Below are positions 6,608 through 15,725 of a DNA stretch of 47,583 bases, one piece after another. Within the stretch, counting starts at the first letter, position 1, and each line of letters begins with the position of its first letter. The notes beneath the pieces are model-generated. The model ran no database searches. It was not told where the DNA came from and saw only the letters and a program-made list of their open reading frames with translations. The stretch spans positions 1 to 47,583 of the forward strand of contig VAYS01000011.1 of NCBI GenBank assembly GCA_005883215.1, read 5' to 3'. This DNA comes from Actinomycetota bacterium. GTDB lineage: Bacteria; Actinomycetota; Thermoleophilia; Solirubrobacterales; Solirubrobacteraceae. Position numbers and translations under genes: made by a program.

Positions 6608-8454
6608 GGCTCCCTGGGCTTGGCGACGGGCGGCGGCCGACGCGGCGGGCCGAGGAGCGTGGGCCGACGCGGCGGGCCGAGGTTCGCCGGCGGCTGGCCA
6701 CGGGGCGGGGCCGGGGGCGGCGGCTGCGTGGGCTGATCCGGCTGCTGCGGCCCTACCGCTGGCGGGTGGCGGCGATGTTCGTGGCGCTGGTGGCCGGGAC
6801 GGCGGCGTCGCTGGCGCCGCCGCCGCTGGCGCGGTTGGCGATCGACAAGGGGATCGTGCCCGGCCGGCTGGATCGATTGAACTGGATCGTGCTGGCCTTC
6901 GTGGTGTCGGCGCTGGTGGTGTGGGTGGCCACTTATTTTCAGACGTATCTGGTCGGGTGGGTGGGCCAGCGGGCGCTGGCCGACCTGCGGATGCAGATCT
7001 TCTCCCACCTGCAGCGGATGCCGGTGGGCTTCTACGAGCGCCGGCCGGCGGGGGTGCTGATCTCACGGATGACCAACGACGTGGAGGCGCTCGACAGCCT
7101 GGTCACCGACAGCGTGGTCACCCTGTTTCAGGCGTCGCTGACCCTGATCGGGACGGTGGTGATCCTGCTCAGCCTGGATGTCAAGCTGGCCCTGATCACG
7201 TTTGCCATCTTCCCCCTGCTGGCCGTGGCGTCGCTGGCGTTTCGGATCGCCTCGGCCGACGCCTACCGGCGCACGCGGGAGACGATCGGGGCGATCACCG
7301 CCTACCTGCAGGAGAGCCTGTCGGGGATCCGGGTGGTGCGGTCGTTCGGACAGGAGCCGGCGCATCTGCGGCGGTTCGCTGGGCTAAACGAGGAGAACCG
7401 GGGGGCGAACATGACCACGGTCAAGCTCAACGCGGTCTACTTCCCGGGGATCGAGATGGTCTCGGCGCTGGCCACGGTGGGGATCGTGGCCTATGGAGGC
7501 ATCCAGGCGATCGAGGGCCAGATCACGATCGGGGTGATCGTGGGGTTCATCGCCGCCCTGAACGGGTTCTTTGACCCCATCCAGCAGCTGTCCAACCTGT
7601 ACACCACGTATCAGTCGGGGATGGCGGCGCTGGACAAGATCTTCGAGCTGCTCGACGAGGAGCCCGACCTGGTCGATCGGCCCGACGCGGTCGAGCTGGG
7701 GCGCCTGCGGGGGGAGATCGCCTTCGAGGGAGTGTCCTTCGCCTATGGGTCGGGGGATGAGGCGGTGCTGGCCCTGTCCGGTGTGGACCTGGTGATCCCG
7801 CCGGGGCAGACGGTCGCGCTGGTGGGGGCGACCGGGGCGGGGAAGTCGACCCTCGCCAAGCTGGTCGCGCGCTTCTATGACCCGGTTGCGGGGCGGGTGC
7901 TGGTGGACGGGCACGACCTGCGCGGGGTGAGCTCGCGCTCGCTGCGCTCGCAGCTGGGGATCGTGCCCCAAGAGGGCTTCCTGTTCTCGGGGACGGTGGC
8001 CGAGAACATCGCGTTCGGGCGCCCGGGGGCCTCGACCGGGGAGATCCGGGCGGCGGCGGCGGCGGTGGGGGCGGACGAGTTCGTGGGGCGGCTCGAGCGG
8101 GGATACGACACGCAGGTGGGCGAGCGCGGCGCGCAGCTGTCGGCCGGCCAGCGTCAGCTGATCGCCTTCGCCCGGGCGCTGATCGCCGATCCCCGGATCC
8201 TGATCCTCGACGAGGCCACGGCGAGCGTGGACCTGCACACCGAGGCGCGGATCGAGGACGGGCTGCGGCGGCTGCTGGCCGGGCGCACGGCGATCGTCAT
8301 CGCCCACCGGCTGTCGACGATCCGCCGGGCGGGGCGGATCGTGGTGCTCGAGCACGGGCGCATCGTCGAGCAGGGCACCCACGAGGAGCTGCTGGGCGCC
8401 GAGGGCGCCTACTGGGCGCTGTACCGCGACTGGGCCGAGCAGGCGGCGGCGTAG
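6604..8454 (+). CDS. ABC exporter, catalytic partner half-transporter
   Basis: 616 residues from a GTG overlapping the stop of the first subunit. A basic N-terminal tail with a duplicated PTRRAE segment precedes six membrane helices (about 45-340) and the NBD: Walker A GATGAGKST (about 407-415), signature LSAGQRQL (about 512) and Walker B ILILDEATASVD with the catalytic Glu. The signature is LSAGQ rather than LSGGQ. In a heterodimer this altered signature faces the Asp-containing site of the partner, so one ATP site is canonical and the other degenerate. Together the two genes encode one asymmetric exporter in the plasma membrane. Confidence 0.93.
   Translation: MRLPGLGDGRRPTRRAEERGPTRRAEVRRRLATGRGRGRRLRGLIRLLRPYRWRVAAMFVALVAGTAASLAPPPLARLAIDKGIVPGRLDRLNWIVLAFVVSALVVWVATYFQTYLVGWVGQRALADLRMQIFSHLQRMPVGFYERRPAGVLISRMTNDVEALDSLVTDSVVTLFQASLTLIGTVVILLSLDVKLALITFAIFPLLAVASLAFRIASADAYRRTRETIGAITAYLQESLSGIRVVRSFGQEPAHLRRFAGLNEENRGANMTTVKLNAVYFPGIEMVSALATVGIVAYGGIQAIEGQITIGVIVGFIAALNGFFDPIQQLSNLYTTYQSGMAALDKIFELLDEEPDLVDRPDAVELGRLRGEIAFEGVSFAYGSGDEAVLALSGVDLVIPPGQTVALVGATGAGKSTLAKLVARFYDPVAGRVLVDGHDLRGVSSRSLRSQLGIVPQEGFLFSGTVAENIAFGRPGASTGEIRAAAAAVGADEFVGRLERGYDTQVGERGAQLSAGQRQLIAFARALIADPRILILDEATASVDLHTEARIEDGLRRLLAGRTAIVIAHRLSTIRRAGRIVVLEHGRIVEQGTHEELLGAEGAYWALYRDWAEQAAA
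6635..6682 (+). repeat. Two 21-bp direct repeats in the N-terminal coding region
   Basis: GGCCGACGCGGCGGGCCGAGG occurs at 6635 and again at 6662 (27-bp period). It encodes PTRRAE twice in the basic N-terminal tail of the second ABC subunit, an in-frame duplication of 9 codons. Confidence 0.85.
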
Positions 8455-8490
8455 GGGGACGCTCGAACACTCACGGCCGCAGGGGGGCGA

Positions 8491-8562
8491 CTGGGGGGCA
8501 GGGAATTGAACCCCGATCTCCAGATCCAGAGTCTGGCGAATTTCCGATTATTCGACCCCCCA
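8491..8562 (-). tRNA. tRNA-Gln(CTG)
   Basis: A 72-nt cloverleaf on the minus strand. Acceptor TGGGGGG pairs with CCCCCCA, followed by discriminator G. D stem GAAT/ATTC; anticodon stem CCAGA/TCTGG with loop CTCTGGA, giving anticodon CTG; four-base variable loop; T stem CGGGG/CCCTG with loop TTCAATT. CCA is not encoded. The gene is convergent with the ABC exporter and divergent from the HNH gene. Confidence 0.95.
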
Positions 8563-8572
8563 AGGAAGGATG

Positions 8573-8578
8573 AGCATA
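8573..8578 (-). promoter_or_regulatory. -10 element of tRNA-Gln
   Basis: TATGCT on the minus strand, 10 nt before the mature tRNA 5' end. No clear -35 match. Confidence 0.4.
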
Positions 8579-8635
8579 GCCACTGAGCCACGAGCGTCGG
8601 TGCCGCTTTCCACCGGTTTCCGTCTGATCCCCGTG

Positions 8636-8649
8636 CGAACATATGTTCG
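8636..8649. promoter_or_regulatory. SOS (LexA) box over the HNH endonuclease start
   Basis: CGAACATATGTTCG is a perfect 14-bp palindrome matching the Gram-positive/actinobacterial LexA pattern CGAAC-RNRY-GTTCG. It overlaps the ATG at 8643. The same arms (CGAAC-N4-GTTCG) occur in the uvrA promoter of this window, which supports the motif as the LexA site of this organism. Confidence 0.65.
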
Positions 8650-9437
8650 TGTCCGAGGGCATTCGAGCTCAAGTCGCCAAGCTCTTGTCGGATGGGCTCC
8701 GGCCGAGTGAGATTGCTCGGGAGTTGGAACTCGCGGGGCCAACGGTCGACTACCACGTGAGCCGCCTGCGCTGCGCGGAACGGCGCATTAGGCCCGTCGA
8801 GCAGAAGTTGGACACGAATGACATACAGGCCCGGCGCTACGTTTCGACGCGTTCGCAGGTGTTCGAGCTCTTGAAGACTGGCCTGTCTCGCGCTGAGATC
8901 GCCCGCCGGCTCGGCATCGGAAAGGGAACGGTCTCCTACCATGCGCGTCGCCTTGGAGAGCCAGTCGATGCCCGGTGTGCCCGGCGCTATGACTGGTCTG
9001 TCATCCAGCGTTACTACGACGCCGGTCACAGCCTGAGCGAGTGCATCGAACGCTTCGGCTTCGCTCGACACTCATGGCACGACGCCGTCAAGCGCGACGC
9101 GATCGTGCCGAGACCGAAGAGCATGCCGATCGAGGCGCTGCTCGCCGGGGCGCGTAACCGCAGCCACCTCAAGAAGCGGCTGCTAGCCGCGGGTCTCAAG
9201 GCGGGTACATGCGAGGAGTGCGGCATCGGTGAATGGCGCGGACGGCCGTTGTCCCTTGCCCTCCATCATGTCAACGGGAAGCGGCACGACAACCGCCTCG
9301 AGAACATTGAGCTTTTATGTCCGAACTGTCATAGCCAGACGGACACCTACGCAGGTCGCAACCCGCGGCGTGGCGCCAACAAGGACACGTCTCCCGCGGA
9401 CTCCGTCCTCTCGCCCAGCGCGAAGAAAGCGGCTTGA
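8643..9437 (+). CDS. HNH endonuclease with two N-terminal helix-turn-helix domains, predicted SOS-controlled
   Basis: 264 residues. HTH 1 (about 1-45) contains PSEIARELELAGPTVDYHVS; HTH 2 (about 70-105) contains RAEIARRLGIGKGTVSYHAR. These are two similar DNA-binding units. A linker follows, then an HNH nuclease (about 190-240): CEECG, catalytic LALHHVNGKRHDNRLENI, and CPNC completing a Cys4 zinc site. The fold predicts a metal-dependent, site-directed DNA cleaver resembling homing endonucleases or restriction-like HNH proteins. The ATG at 8643 is taken because HTH 1 begins there; there is no SD. Codon use is less GC-extreme than that of its neighbours, which suggests transfer. Target and role unknown. 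Confidence 0.85.
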   Translation: MFVSEGIRAQVAKLLSDGLRPSEIARELELAGPTVDYHVSRLRCAERRIRPVEQKLDTNDIQARRYVSTRSQVFELLKTGLSRAEIARRLGIGKGTVSYHARRLGEPVDARCARRYDWSVIQRYYDAGHSLSECIERFGFARHSWHDAVKRDAIVPRPKSMPIEALLAGARNRSHLKKRLLAAGLKAGTCEECGIGEWRGRPLSLALHHVNGKRHDNRLENIELLCPNCHSQTDTYAGRNPRRGANKDTSPADSVLSPSAKKAA

Positions 9438-9485
9438 AGCCTCAACGACCCGGCAGGCACCTCCAGATGCTCAAGCGCGGGCGGC

Positions 9486-10157
9486 CTACTCCCCGCGCCC
9501 GTCGGGCTGGAAGTAGGGCGTGATCGACTCCTCCAGCCCGGGGTCGAGCACGAGCAGCACCTGATCGCCGGCCTCGATGACGGTCTCGGTGTTGGGCACG
9601 AACCCGCGCCCGTCGCGCAGCACCGAGATGATCAGACTCCCATCTGGCAGCTGCACCTGGGCCACCGACTTGCCCGCCGCCGCCGAATCCTCGGAGACCT
9701 CGAGCTCGATGATCTCCAGCCGCTCTTCCTCGAGCGCCAGCAGATGCACGAGCCCGTAGCGGGGCACCTCGTGCTCGATCAGCCGCAGGATCAGATCGGT
9801 CGCCGAGACCACCGGCTGGATGCCCAGGAGCTTGAAGTGCTGCAGGTTGCGCGGGTTGTTGACCCGGGCGATGGTCCGATCGCAGAGGTACTTCTCCTTG
9901 GCCACCTGGCAGACGAGCATGTTGTCCTCGTCGTCGCCGGTGACCGCGATCACCAGGTCCGCTCGCTGGATGCCCGCCCGCTCGAGCACCCACAGCTCTG
10001 TCCCGTCCCCGTACTGGGCGGCGTGCTCGAGCTCCTCCTCGACGACCAGGTACCTACCCCGGTCCCCCTCGATCAACGTGACCTCGTTGCCCTTCTCGAT
10101 CAGCTCTCGGGCCAGGTTCCACCCCACCTTCCCGGCCCCGACGATGATCACGTACAC
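9486..10157 (-). CDS. TrkA/RCK potassium-uptake regulatory protein (RCK_N + RCK_C)
   Basis: 223 residues from GTG at 10157. The N-terminal Rossmann domain starts IIVGAGKVGWNLAREL, the NAD(H)-binding GxGxxG motif, with an acidic residue at the end of strand 2 (LIEGD). A TrkA_C domain (about 140-215) ends DQVLLVLDPG. In Trk/Ktr systems such proteins gate a K+ channel-like subunit in response to nucleotides. It lies 2 nt after the RCK_N-only partner, as in the mycobacterial CeoB/CeoC pair. No TrkH-type membrane subunit is present; the nearest membrane partner is the APC-UspA protein. Confidence 0.9.
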   Translation of the reverse strand: MYVIIVGAGKVGWNLARELIEKGNEVTLIEGDRGRYLVVEEELEHAAQYGDGTELWVLERAGIQRADLVIAVTGDDEDNMLVCQVAKEKYLCDRTIARVNNPRNLQHFKLLGIQPVVSATDLILRLIEHEVPRYGLVHLLALEEERLEIIELEVSEDSAAAGKSVAQVQLPDGSLIISVLRDGRGFVPNTETVIEAGDQVLLVLDPGLEESITPYFQPDGRGE

Positions 10158-10159
10158 GC

Positions 10160-10585
10160 CTAGCCCGCCTCCTCGAGCACCGCCTGGAACATTTCGATCG
10201 CCTGCTCGGTGGGCGAGATCGTCTGCAGCCCCTGCTCCCGGTACCAGTTGGCCCGCGCGGGGTCCATGACGCGGACCACGACCCTCGATATCCCAAATCG
10301 CCGCTGGGCGATTTGCGCCACCGTCAGGTTCGTGTTGTCCCCATCGGTGGAGGCAATGAACATGTCCGCGCGCTCGATGCCCGCGGCCGTGAGCGCGTCG
10401 GTCTCCAGCGCCGTCCCCACCGCGAACATCCCCCCCATATCCTCCCAGCTCTCCTGCTGCCCCTGATCGAGTCGCTCGTGGGAGAGCGGGTCCTCGTCGA
10501 GCACCGACACCTCGTGCCCCGCCGCCATCGCGCTCTTGGCCACCGCCGAGCCCACGCGCCCGGCGCCCACGATGAGCACGAACAT
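10160..10585 (-). CDS. TrkA-N (RCK_N) protein
   Basis: 141 residues: a single NAD-binding RCK_N domain starting FVLIVGAGRVGSAVAK (GxGxxG), with VLDEDP at the end of strand 2 and a conserved TDGDNTNLTVAQIA segment. It lacks the C-terminal RCK_C domain, so it is expected to work with the longer paralogue encoded 2 nt downstream. The pair resembles CeoB and CeoC of actinobacteria. ATG at 10585 is 25 nt after the permease stop. Confidence 0.9.
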   Translation of the reverse strand: MFVLIVGAGRVGSAVAKSAMAAGHEVSVLDEDPLSHERLDQGQQESWEDMGGMFAVGTALETDALTAAGIERADMFIASTDGDNTNLTVAQIAQRRFGISRVVVRVMDPARANWYREQGLQTISPTEQAIEMFQAVLEEAG

Positions 10586-10610
10586 TGGCGGGACTCTAGC
10601 CGCCGGTCAT

Positions 10611-12785
10611 TCAGGACGCGTCGGCCGCAGGCCCTTTCTCACCGGCGCCTTCTCGGTCACCCTGACCGCCGCTCGCGCCGCCCGCACCGACACCCCTCCC
10701 GTCGCCCGCGACCTCCTGGCCCGTGCCCGGCGAAGCCCGCTGGCCATCGCCGCCCTGCTCGTCGCGCCCATCCTCGGGCGGAGCGGTCAGGATCACCCGG
10801 CACTGGGCCTTGCTCACCACGTACTTGGTGACGTCACCCACAAAGTTTTCCAGGGGACCGCCGCGGCCGCCCAACAGGCCTCCGCCCCGGATGCGCGAGG
10901 GCTCCTCGGCGGCCAGCACGATCGCCTCCACCCCTCGGCGCTTGGCCTCGTCGACGATCGCCGCCCCCGCGCGGCGCGCCCGCACGGTAGCCGTGGCCAC
11001 CTCTACCCCGGTGTACTCCTCCCCCACCTCCTTAGCCCGGTGGAGCGCCACCCGGGCGTGCTGCAGCTGGGAGTCGGGAAGCCGGGCGTCGATCGGCAGC
11101 GACATCGGCACCTCGAACACGTACAGCGCCTCGATCGTGGCGGTGTCGATCGACGCCTCGTCCGCCTGCTCGGGACCCACGAGCCGCGCCGCGGTCTGCA
11201 CGATGTCATCATCCAGCGGGCGCCCCATCACCGGCACGAGCACCGATCCGTACTCGCCCTGGTGGGGCTCGACGGGCTCCCGGCGCAGGGCCTCGGGGGG
11301 CACCGTGACCCGTCTGAGCAGCGGCTTCTCCTCGCTGGTGCGGTAGATCAGGTAAAGGCCCAGCCCGAAGGCCATCCAGCCGAGGCCCACCCAGCGGGCG
11401 CCAGAGTGCAGGATCACCACGCTCACCCAGGCGCCGGCCGATAGAACCGCCCCCAGCACCGCGGTCAGCGGCAGCTGGCCGCCGCGGAAGGCCACCGAGA
11501 ACGGCGCCCGGTACGGGCGGTCGCGGTCCGGCTCGCGATAGCGCAAGACGATCACCGACAGGTGCGCGATTGTGAACGCCAGCAGCGCCCCAAAGGCATA
11601 GATGCCGATCAGCGCCTCCAGGTCGGCGGGTATCACCAGCCCGACCGCCAGCAGAGCGGCGATGGTGATCGCCACCCACGGCGTGGAGCGGCGGGGATGG
11701 AGCTGGCCGACCAGGCTGGGGATCTGCCGGTTGGTGGCCAGCGAGTAGGTCAGGCGCGATAGCCCCAGCATGGCCGAGTTGGCCGCCGCCACCAGCGTGG
11801 CCACGGCCGCCGCCGCGATCACGTAGGTGAACGCGTCCGAGAGCCAGGCCGGGTGGAAGCGATCGACCACCCCGAGCACGGGAGCCCCGAGCCAGTGCGC
11901 CCCGAGCGGGCTCATCCCCCCCACCGCGGGCAGGGCGGTGGCGGACACCAGGCCCATCCCCACGTAGACCACCAGTACCGAGGCGGCCGCGGCGGTGATC
12001 AGCCGTCCCAGCCCCCGGCGGCCCACCGCGACCTCGCCCGCCACGCCCGAGGCCGACTCCACGCTGGTGAACGCCACCGTGGCCAGCGTGAGGGCGAAGA
12101 TCACGTCCGCCCAGTGCGGCTCGCTGCCCAAGTGGATCGTCGACGTCAGCTTGTGCACGTTGAAGAACAGCACCAGCCCGACGACGACCACCAGCAGCTG
12201 CAGGAACAGGTCCACCACCACCAGCGCCACGATCCTGGGCGCCCGCGAGGTGGAAAAGCCCCGCACCGTGCGCAGCGCCACGTAGGCGATCACGGCGATC
12301 GCCATCACCCGCTCGGTGGCCCCCCGACCGAGGGGGTGCCAGTAGGCCGCGGCGTAGTGGGTCGCCGACAGGGCGGTGACCGCGATCAGGATGATGTAGT
12401 CGAGCACCACCGCCCAGCCGGCGATGAAGCTCACGAGCTCGTTGAAGGCGTAGCGGGCGAATACGGTCGAGCCCGCCCGGTCCTGGTGAAGCGAGGCCCC
12501 CTCGACGTAGGTCATGCCGGTGAGCACGAACATCAACCCCGCCGCCAGGAAGACCACCGGCGTCAGGCCAAGCGCCCGGTTGGAGACCACCCCGAGGGCG
12601 AAGTAGATCGCGCTCGCCAGCGAGCTCCACACGATCGCGAACAGCGACGGGGACCCCAGCCCCCGGCGCAGGATCACCCGACCGCGCGCGGCCGCCTCCG
12701 AGAGCTCGCCGCGCGCGGCGTCCGCCGGCCGCCGCGCTCGGCTCAGGGCGCGGCCGGCATCGCGCCCGCCCGACGTCTCAGGCAC
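10611..12785 (-). CDS. APC-superfamily permease fused to a C-terminal UspA domain
   Basis: 724 residues from GTG at 12785, overlapping the preceding small gene by 8 nt. The first about 470 residues hold about 12 membrane helices with APC features (LFAIVWSSLASAIYFALG in helix 1; GSTVFARYAFNE before helix 3). Residues about 510-660 form a UspA-like domain opening SVLVPVMGRPLDDD, with a glycine-rich nucleotide-binding-type stretch (GGRGGPLENFVGD). A Gly/Ala/Glu-rich tail follows. Annotation tools would call it an amino-acid permease. The adjoining TrkA pair and a general resemblance to KimA-type APC potassium transporters make K+ symport a serious alternative. Substrate not determined. Confidence 0.85.
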   Translation of the reverse strand: MPETSGGRDAGRALSRARRPADAARGELSEAAARGRVILRRGLGSPSLFAIVWSSLASAIYFALGVVSNRALGLTPVVFLAAGLMFVLTGMTYVEGASLHQDRAGSTVFARYAFNELVSFIAGWAVVLDYIILIAVTALSATHYAAAYWHPLGRGATERVMAIAVIAYVALRTVRGFSTSRAPRIVALVVVDLFLQLLVVVVGLVLFFNVHKLTSTIHLGSEPHWADVIFALTLATVAFTSVESASGVAGEVAVGRRGLGRLITAAAASVLVVYVGMGLVSATALPAVGGMSPLGAHWLGAPVLGVVDRFHPAWLSDAFTYVIAAAAVATLVAAANSAMLGLSRLTYSLATNRQIPSLVGQLHPRRSTPWVAITIAALLAVGLVIPADLEALIGIYAFGALLAFTIAHLSVIVLRYREPDRDRPYRAPFSVAFRGGQLPLTAVLGAVLSAGAWVSVVILHSGARWVGLGWMAFGLGLYLIYRTSEEKPLLRRVTVPPEALRREPVEPHQGEYGSVLVPVMGRPLDDDIVQTAARLVGPEQADEASIDTATIEALYVFEVPMSLPIDARLPDSQLQHARVALHRAKEVGEEYTGVEVATATVRARRAGAAIVDEAKRRGVEAIVLAAEEPSRIRGGGLLGGRGGPLENFVGDVTKYVVSKAQCRVILTAPPEDGRDEQGGDGQRASPGTGQEVAGDGRGVGAGGASGGQGDREGAGEKGPAADAS

Positions 12786-12972
12786 GCGCCCGCCTCGCCA
12801 GCACCCACGCCCGCACCACGCCCCCCGCCACGAAGATCGCCCCGATCAGCAGGCGGGCGGAGAGCACCCCGCCCCCGCCGATCAGGGTCTGCACGATCAG
12901 CACCACGCCGAGCGCGGCCATCACCAGCGACAGCCAGATGAGGATCGTGCGGTGCGCCTGGCGAGGCAGCAC
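12778..12972 (-). CDS. Small two-helix membrane protein
   Basis: 64 residues with two predicted membrane helices (about 10-28 and 34-58), a His/Arg N-terminus (PRQAHRTI) and a basic C-terminus (ARRARA). No recognised family. It lies between hppA and the permease gene, and its last codons overlap the permease start by 8 nt, so translation is probably coupled. It could be an accessory subunit of the permease; that is inference from position only. Confidence 0.65.
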   Translation of the reverse strand: MLPRQAHRTILIWLSLVMAALGVVLIVQTLIGGGGVLSARLLIGAIFVAGGVVRAWVLARRARA

Positions 12973-13011
12973 GGGACAAGCTTAGGCGCCCGGGCCGCCG
13001 CGCCCCGACGC

Positions 13012-15069
13012 CTAGGTGATCAGCGGAATGATCAGGATGGCCACGATGTTGGCCACCTTGATCATGGGGTTGATCGCCGGCCCGGCGGTGTCCTTGAACG
13101 GGTCTCCCACCGTGTCGCCGGTCACCGAGGCGGCGTGCGCATCGGTGCCCTTGCCCCCCAGCGCTCCGTCCTCGATCAGCTTCTTGGCGTTGTCCCACGC
13201 CCCGCCGCCCGCGGTCATCAGCACGGCGAAGAAGAAGCCGACCACGATCACGCCGATCAGCAGCCCTCCGAGCGCCTTGACGTCGATTATGCCCACGATC
13301 GTCGTGAGCCCGATCGGGAGCAGCGAGGGCAGGATCATCTCCCGCTGCGCGGTCCGGGTGACGATGTCCACGGTGGTCGCGTAGTCGGGCAGCTCGGTGC
13401 CCTCCATGATCCCCGGCTTCTCGCGGAACTGCCGGCGCACCTCTTCCACCACCGCCCCGCCGGCGCGGCCCACGGCCTCGATCGACAGCGATGCGAACAG
13501 CGCGACCATGAGCCCGCCCAGGATCAGCCCGATCAGCACCGGGGGGTCGTCGAGGCCAAAGCTGATGCTGCTCAGGTGTCCCTTGTCCAGGAGCTCCTGC
13601 TTGAAGCCGGCGAACAGCACGATCGCGGCCAGGACGGCCGAGCCGATCGCGTACCCCTTGGTGACCGCCTTGGTCGTGTTGCCCACCGCGTCGAGCGGGT
13701 CGGTGACGTTGCGGACCTCTTCGGGCAGGTCGGCCATCTCGGCGATCCCCCCGGCGTTGTCGGTGATCGGCCCGAACGCATCGAGCGCGACGATCAGGCC
13801 GGTCAGCGACAGCTGTCCCATCACCGCCACGCCGATCCCGTAGATGCCGCCCAGCTTCCACGAGACGAAGATGCCGAGCACGAGCACGATCGCCGGCAGG
13901 GCGGTGGCCTGCAGCCCCGAGGCGAAGCCCTGGATGATGTTGGTGGCGTGCCCCGTGCGCGAGGCCTCGGCAATCTTCTTGACCGGGGAGAAGCGCGTCG
14001 AGGTGTAGTAGTCGGTGAGCCGGAACAGGCAGGCGGTGACCACGATCCCGATCAGCGAGCAGAGGTAGATCTCACCCACGCTGGGCACGTCTCCGGACAG
14101 GCCGACCGTACCGTTGGGATGCCACAGCCAGCGCGTGACCGGGTAGAAGGCGGCGGCGGCCAGCACCCCGGACAGGATCAGCCCCTGGTAGAGGGCGCGC
14201 TCGACGTTGCCCACGCGCGAGCGCACGGCGAAGGTCCCGATGACCGAGGCCACGATCGCCACCGCACCGAGCACGATCGGGTACATCGCCAGCGCGGTCG
14301 CGTTGTTGAAGGTCAGCACGCCGAGCAGCATCACCGCGACGGCGGTCACGGCGTAGGTCTCGAACAGGTCGGCTGCCATGCCGGCGCAGTCGCCCACGTT
14401 GTCGCCCACGTTGTCGGCGATCACCGCCGGGTTGCGCGGGTCGTCCTCGGGGATGCCCGCCTCCACCTTGCCCACCAGGTCGGCGCCCACGTCGGCCGCC
14501 TTGGTGAAGATGCCGCCCCCCAGACGAGCGAAGACCGAGATCAGCGACCCGCCGAAGCCCAGCCCGATCAGGGCCTCGACCGCCGTCTTCTGGCTGTCGT
14601 CGAAGATCGCGGTCAGCACGCCGTAGTAGGCGGACACGCCCAGGAGCGCAAGCCCCACCACCAGCAGCCCGGTCACCGCGCCCCCGCGGAACGCCACCCC
14701 CAACGCGTGGCTGACCCCGCCGCGGGCGGCTTCGGCGACGCGGGCGTTGGCCCGCACCGACACGTTCATGCCGATGAATCCCGCCGCACCGGAGAGGATC
14801 CCGCCGACCAGGAATCCGGACGCCACCGCGATGTCCTGGATGAAGATCAGGGCCACGAAGATGGCGATGCCCACCCCGGCGATCGTCGTGTACTGACGCG
14901 TCAGGTAGGCGCGGGCCCCCTGTTGGACGGCTAGCGAGATGCTGCGCATCCGCTCGTTGCCGGGCGAGAGGGCCAGCAGGGTCCTCGAGGTCAGCACCCC
15001 GTAGAGCACGGCGATCGCCGCGCACACGAGGGCGACGACGACGCCGTGGTGGGTCAGAAAGGAAGTCAA
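13012..15069 (-). CDS. hppA: K+-independent proton-pumping membrane pyrophosphatase
   Basis: 685 residues and about 15-16 membrane helices. It couples hydrolysis of pyrophosphate to H+ transport across the plasma membrane. Family motifs are intact: [39 protein letters not shown], and near the end [18 protein letters not shown]. The diagnostic segment is [10 protein letters not shown] with Lys where K+-dependent enzymes have Ala, so it belongs to the K+-independent class. The TTG start at 15069 is fixed by AGAGGAG five bases upstream. The length is normal for the family. Confidence 0.96.
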   Translation of the reverse strand: MTSFLTHHGVVVALVCAAIAVLYGVLTSRTLLALSPGNERMRSISLAVQQGARAYLTRQYTTIAGVGIAIFVALIFIQDIAVASGFLVGGILSGAAGFIGMNVSVRANARVAEAARGGVSHALGVAFRGGAVTGLLVVGLALLGVSAYYGVLTAIFDDSQKTAVEALIGLGFGGSLISVFARLGGGIFTKAADVGADLVGKVEAGIPEDDPRNPAVIADNVGDNVGDCAGMAADLFETYAVTAVAVMLLGVLTFNNATALAMYPIVLGAVAIVASVIGTFAVRSRVGNVERALYQGLILSGVLAAAAFYPVTRWLWHPNGTVGLSGDVPSVGEIYLCSLIGIVVTACLFRLTDYYTSTRFSPVKKIAEASRTGHATNIIQGFASGLQATALPAIVLVLGIFVSWKLGGIYGIGVAVMGQLSLTGLIVALDAFGPITDNAGGIAEMADLPEEVRNVTDPLDAVGNTTKAVTKGYAIGSAVLAAIVLFAGFKQELLDKGHLSSISFGLDDPPVLIGLILGGLMVALFASLSIEAVGRAGGAVVEEVRRQFREKPGIMEGTELPDYATTVDIVTRTAQREMILPSLLPIGLTTIVGIIDVKALGGLLIGVIVVGFFFAVLMTAGGGAWDNAKKLIEDGALGGKGTDAHAASVTGDTVGDPFKDTAGPAINPMIKVANIVAILIIPLIT

Positions 15070-15074
15070 GTGGT

Positions 15075-15081
15075 CTCCTCT
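15075..15081 (-). promoter_or_regulatory. Shine-Dalgarno that sets the TTG start of hppA
   Basis: AGAGGAG on the minus strand, 5 nt before TTG at 15069. The presence of a strong SD implies a leadered transcript or internal initiation after the 137-nt gap that follows the DUF1844 gene. Confidence 0.7.
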
Positions 15082-15206
15082 AAAGGTCTTTGCGCGGATC
15101 GGCGATCGGGGCCTGAACGCGCAACGGGCCGGCTCAGCCCGCGCGCGGGCCCGACCCGGCCTCAGAAAAGCGCGCGCAGTCTATCGAGGGGCGCCGCGAA
15201 ACGTGC

Positions 15207-15725
15207 CTAGCGGCCGGGCACCCACAGCCGGCCGCTGGACTGGGCCGGTCCCGGCCCGGGCGGCTCCTCGCCCGCCTTCCCGCCGGCGTCGGCGGGCTTA
15301 TCTCCCCCGGCGGCGCCCTCCGCCGCTCCCCCGCGGTCCGCGCCCTCGCCGCCCGCGGCATCAGCGCTGCTCTCGCCTCCCGCGGCGGCCGCCTCCCGCT
15401 CTCGGGCATAGGCCATCTGCAGGCTGGACAGGGCGTTGCGCAGCGGGGTCAGATCGGTTGGGGCCGAGCGCTCGAGGATCGGCATCAGGGCACGCACCGC
15501 GTCAATCGCGTCGCGCAGCTGGTCGATGTCGCGCTCGTCCTGGCTGTCGGGCGCCAAGCCCGCCCGCCGGCCGGCCAGGTTGATCAGGGACACGGCGGTC
15601 TGCAGCAGGACGTCTCCCACCTTCAGCCGCTTGAGCTCGGCCTCGTAGGCGGCGCGCAGCTCCTCCTCGCTGGGCGGAGATCCGCCGGCCCCTCCGCCGG
15701 GAATCTGACCTTCCTGTGCGCTCAT
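15207..15725 (-). CDS. DUF1844 family protein
   Basis: 172 residues. The core (about 30-115) shows the family pattern: VGDVLLQTAVSLINLAGRR, then DERDIDQLRDAIDAVRAL, then PLRNALSSLQMAYARE, a small helical domain of unknown function. The last about 55 residues are Gly/Ala/Glu/Pro low complexity and probably disordered, ending LWVPGR. The start overlaps the stop of the ligase gene (ATGA). Confidence 0.8.
   Translation of the reverse strand: MSAQEGQIPGGGAGGSPPSEEELRAAYEAELKRLKVGDVLLQTAVSLINLAGRRAGLAPDSQDERDIDQLRDAIDAVRALMPILERSAPTDLTPLRNALSSLQMAYAREREAAAAGGESSADAAGGEGADRGGAAEGAAGGDKPADAGGKAGEEPPGPGPAQSSGRLWVPGR

Noticed and set aside
8563..8600. tRNA D-arm-like sequence (GTGGCTCAGTGGCTATGCTC) just upstream of tRNA-Gln on the minus strand
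   Set aside because: No acceptor, anticodon or T arm accompanies it; part of it is better explained as the tRNA promoter -10.
8491..9437. HNH gene as cargo of an element integrated in tRNA-Gln
   Set aside because: It lies on the 5' side of the tRNA, not at the 3' end where integrases act; no integrase or duplicated tRNA end was seen.
15070..15206. Rex operator before hppA
   Set aside because: No TTGTG-N6-8-CACAA-like palindrome found here or in front of the operon.
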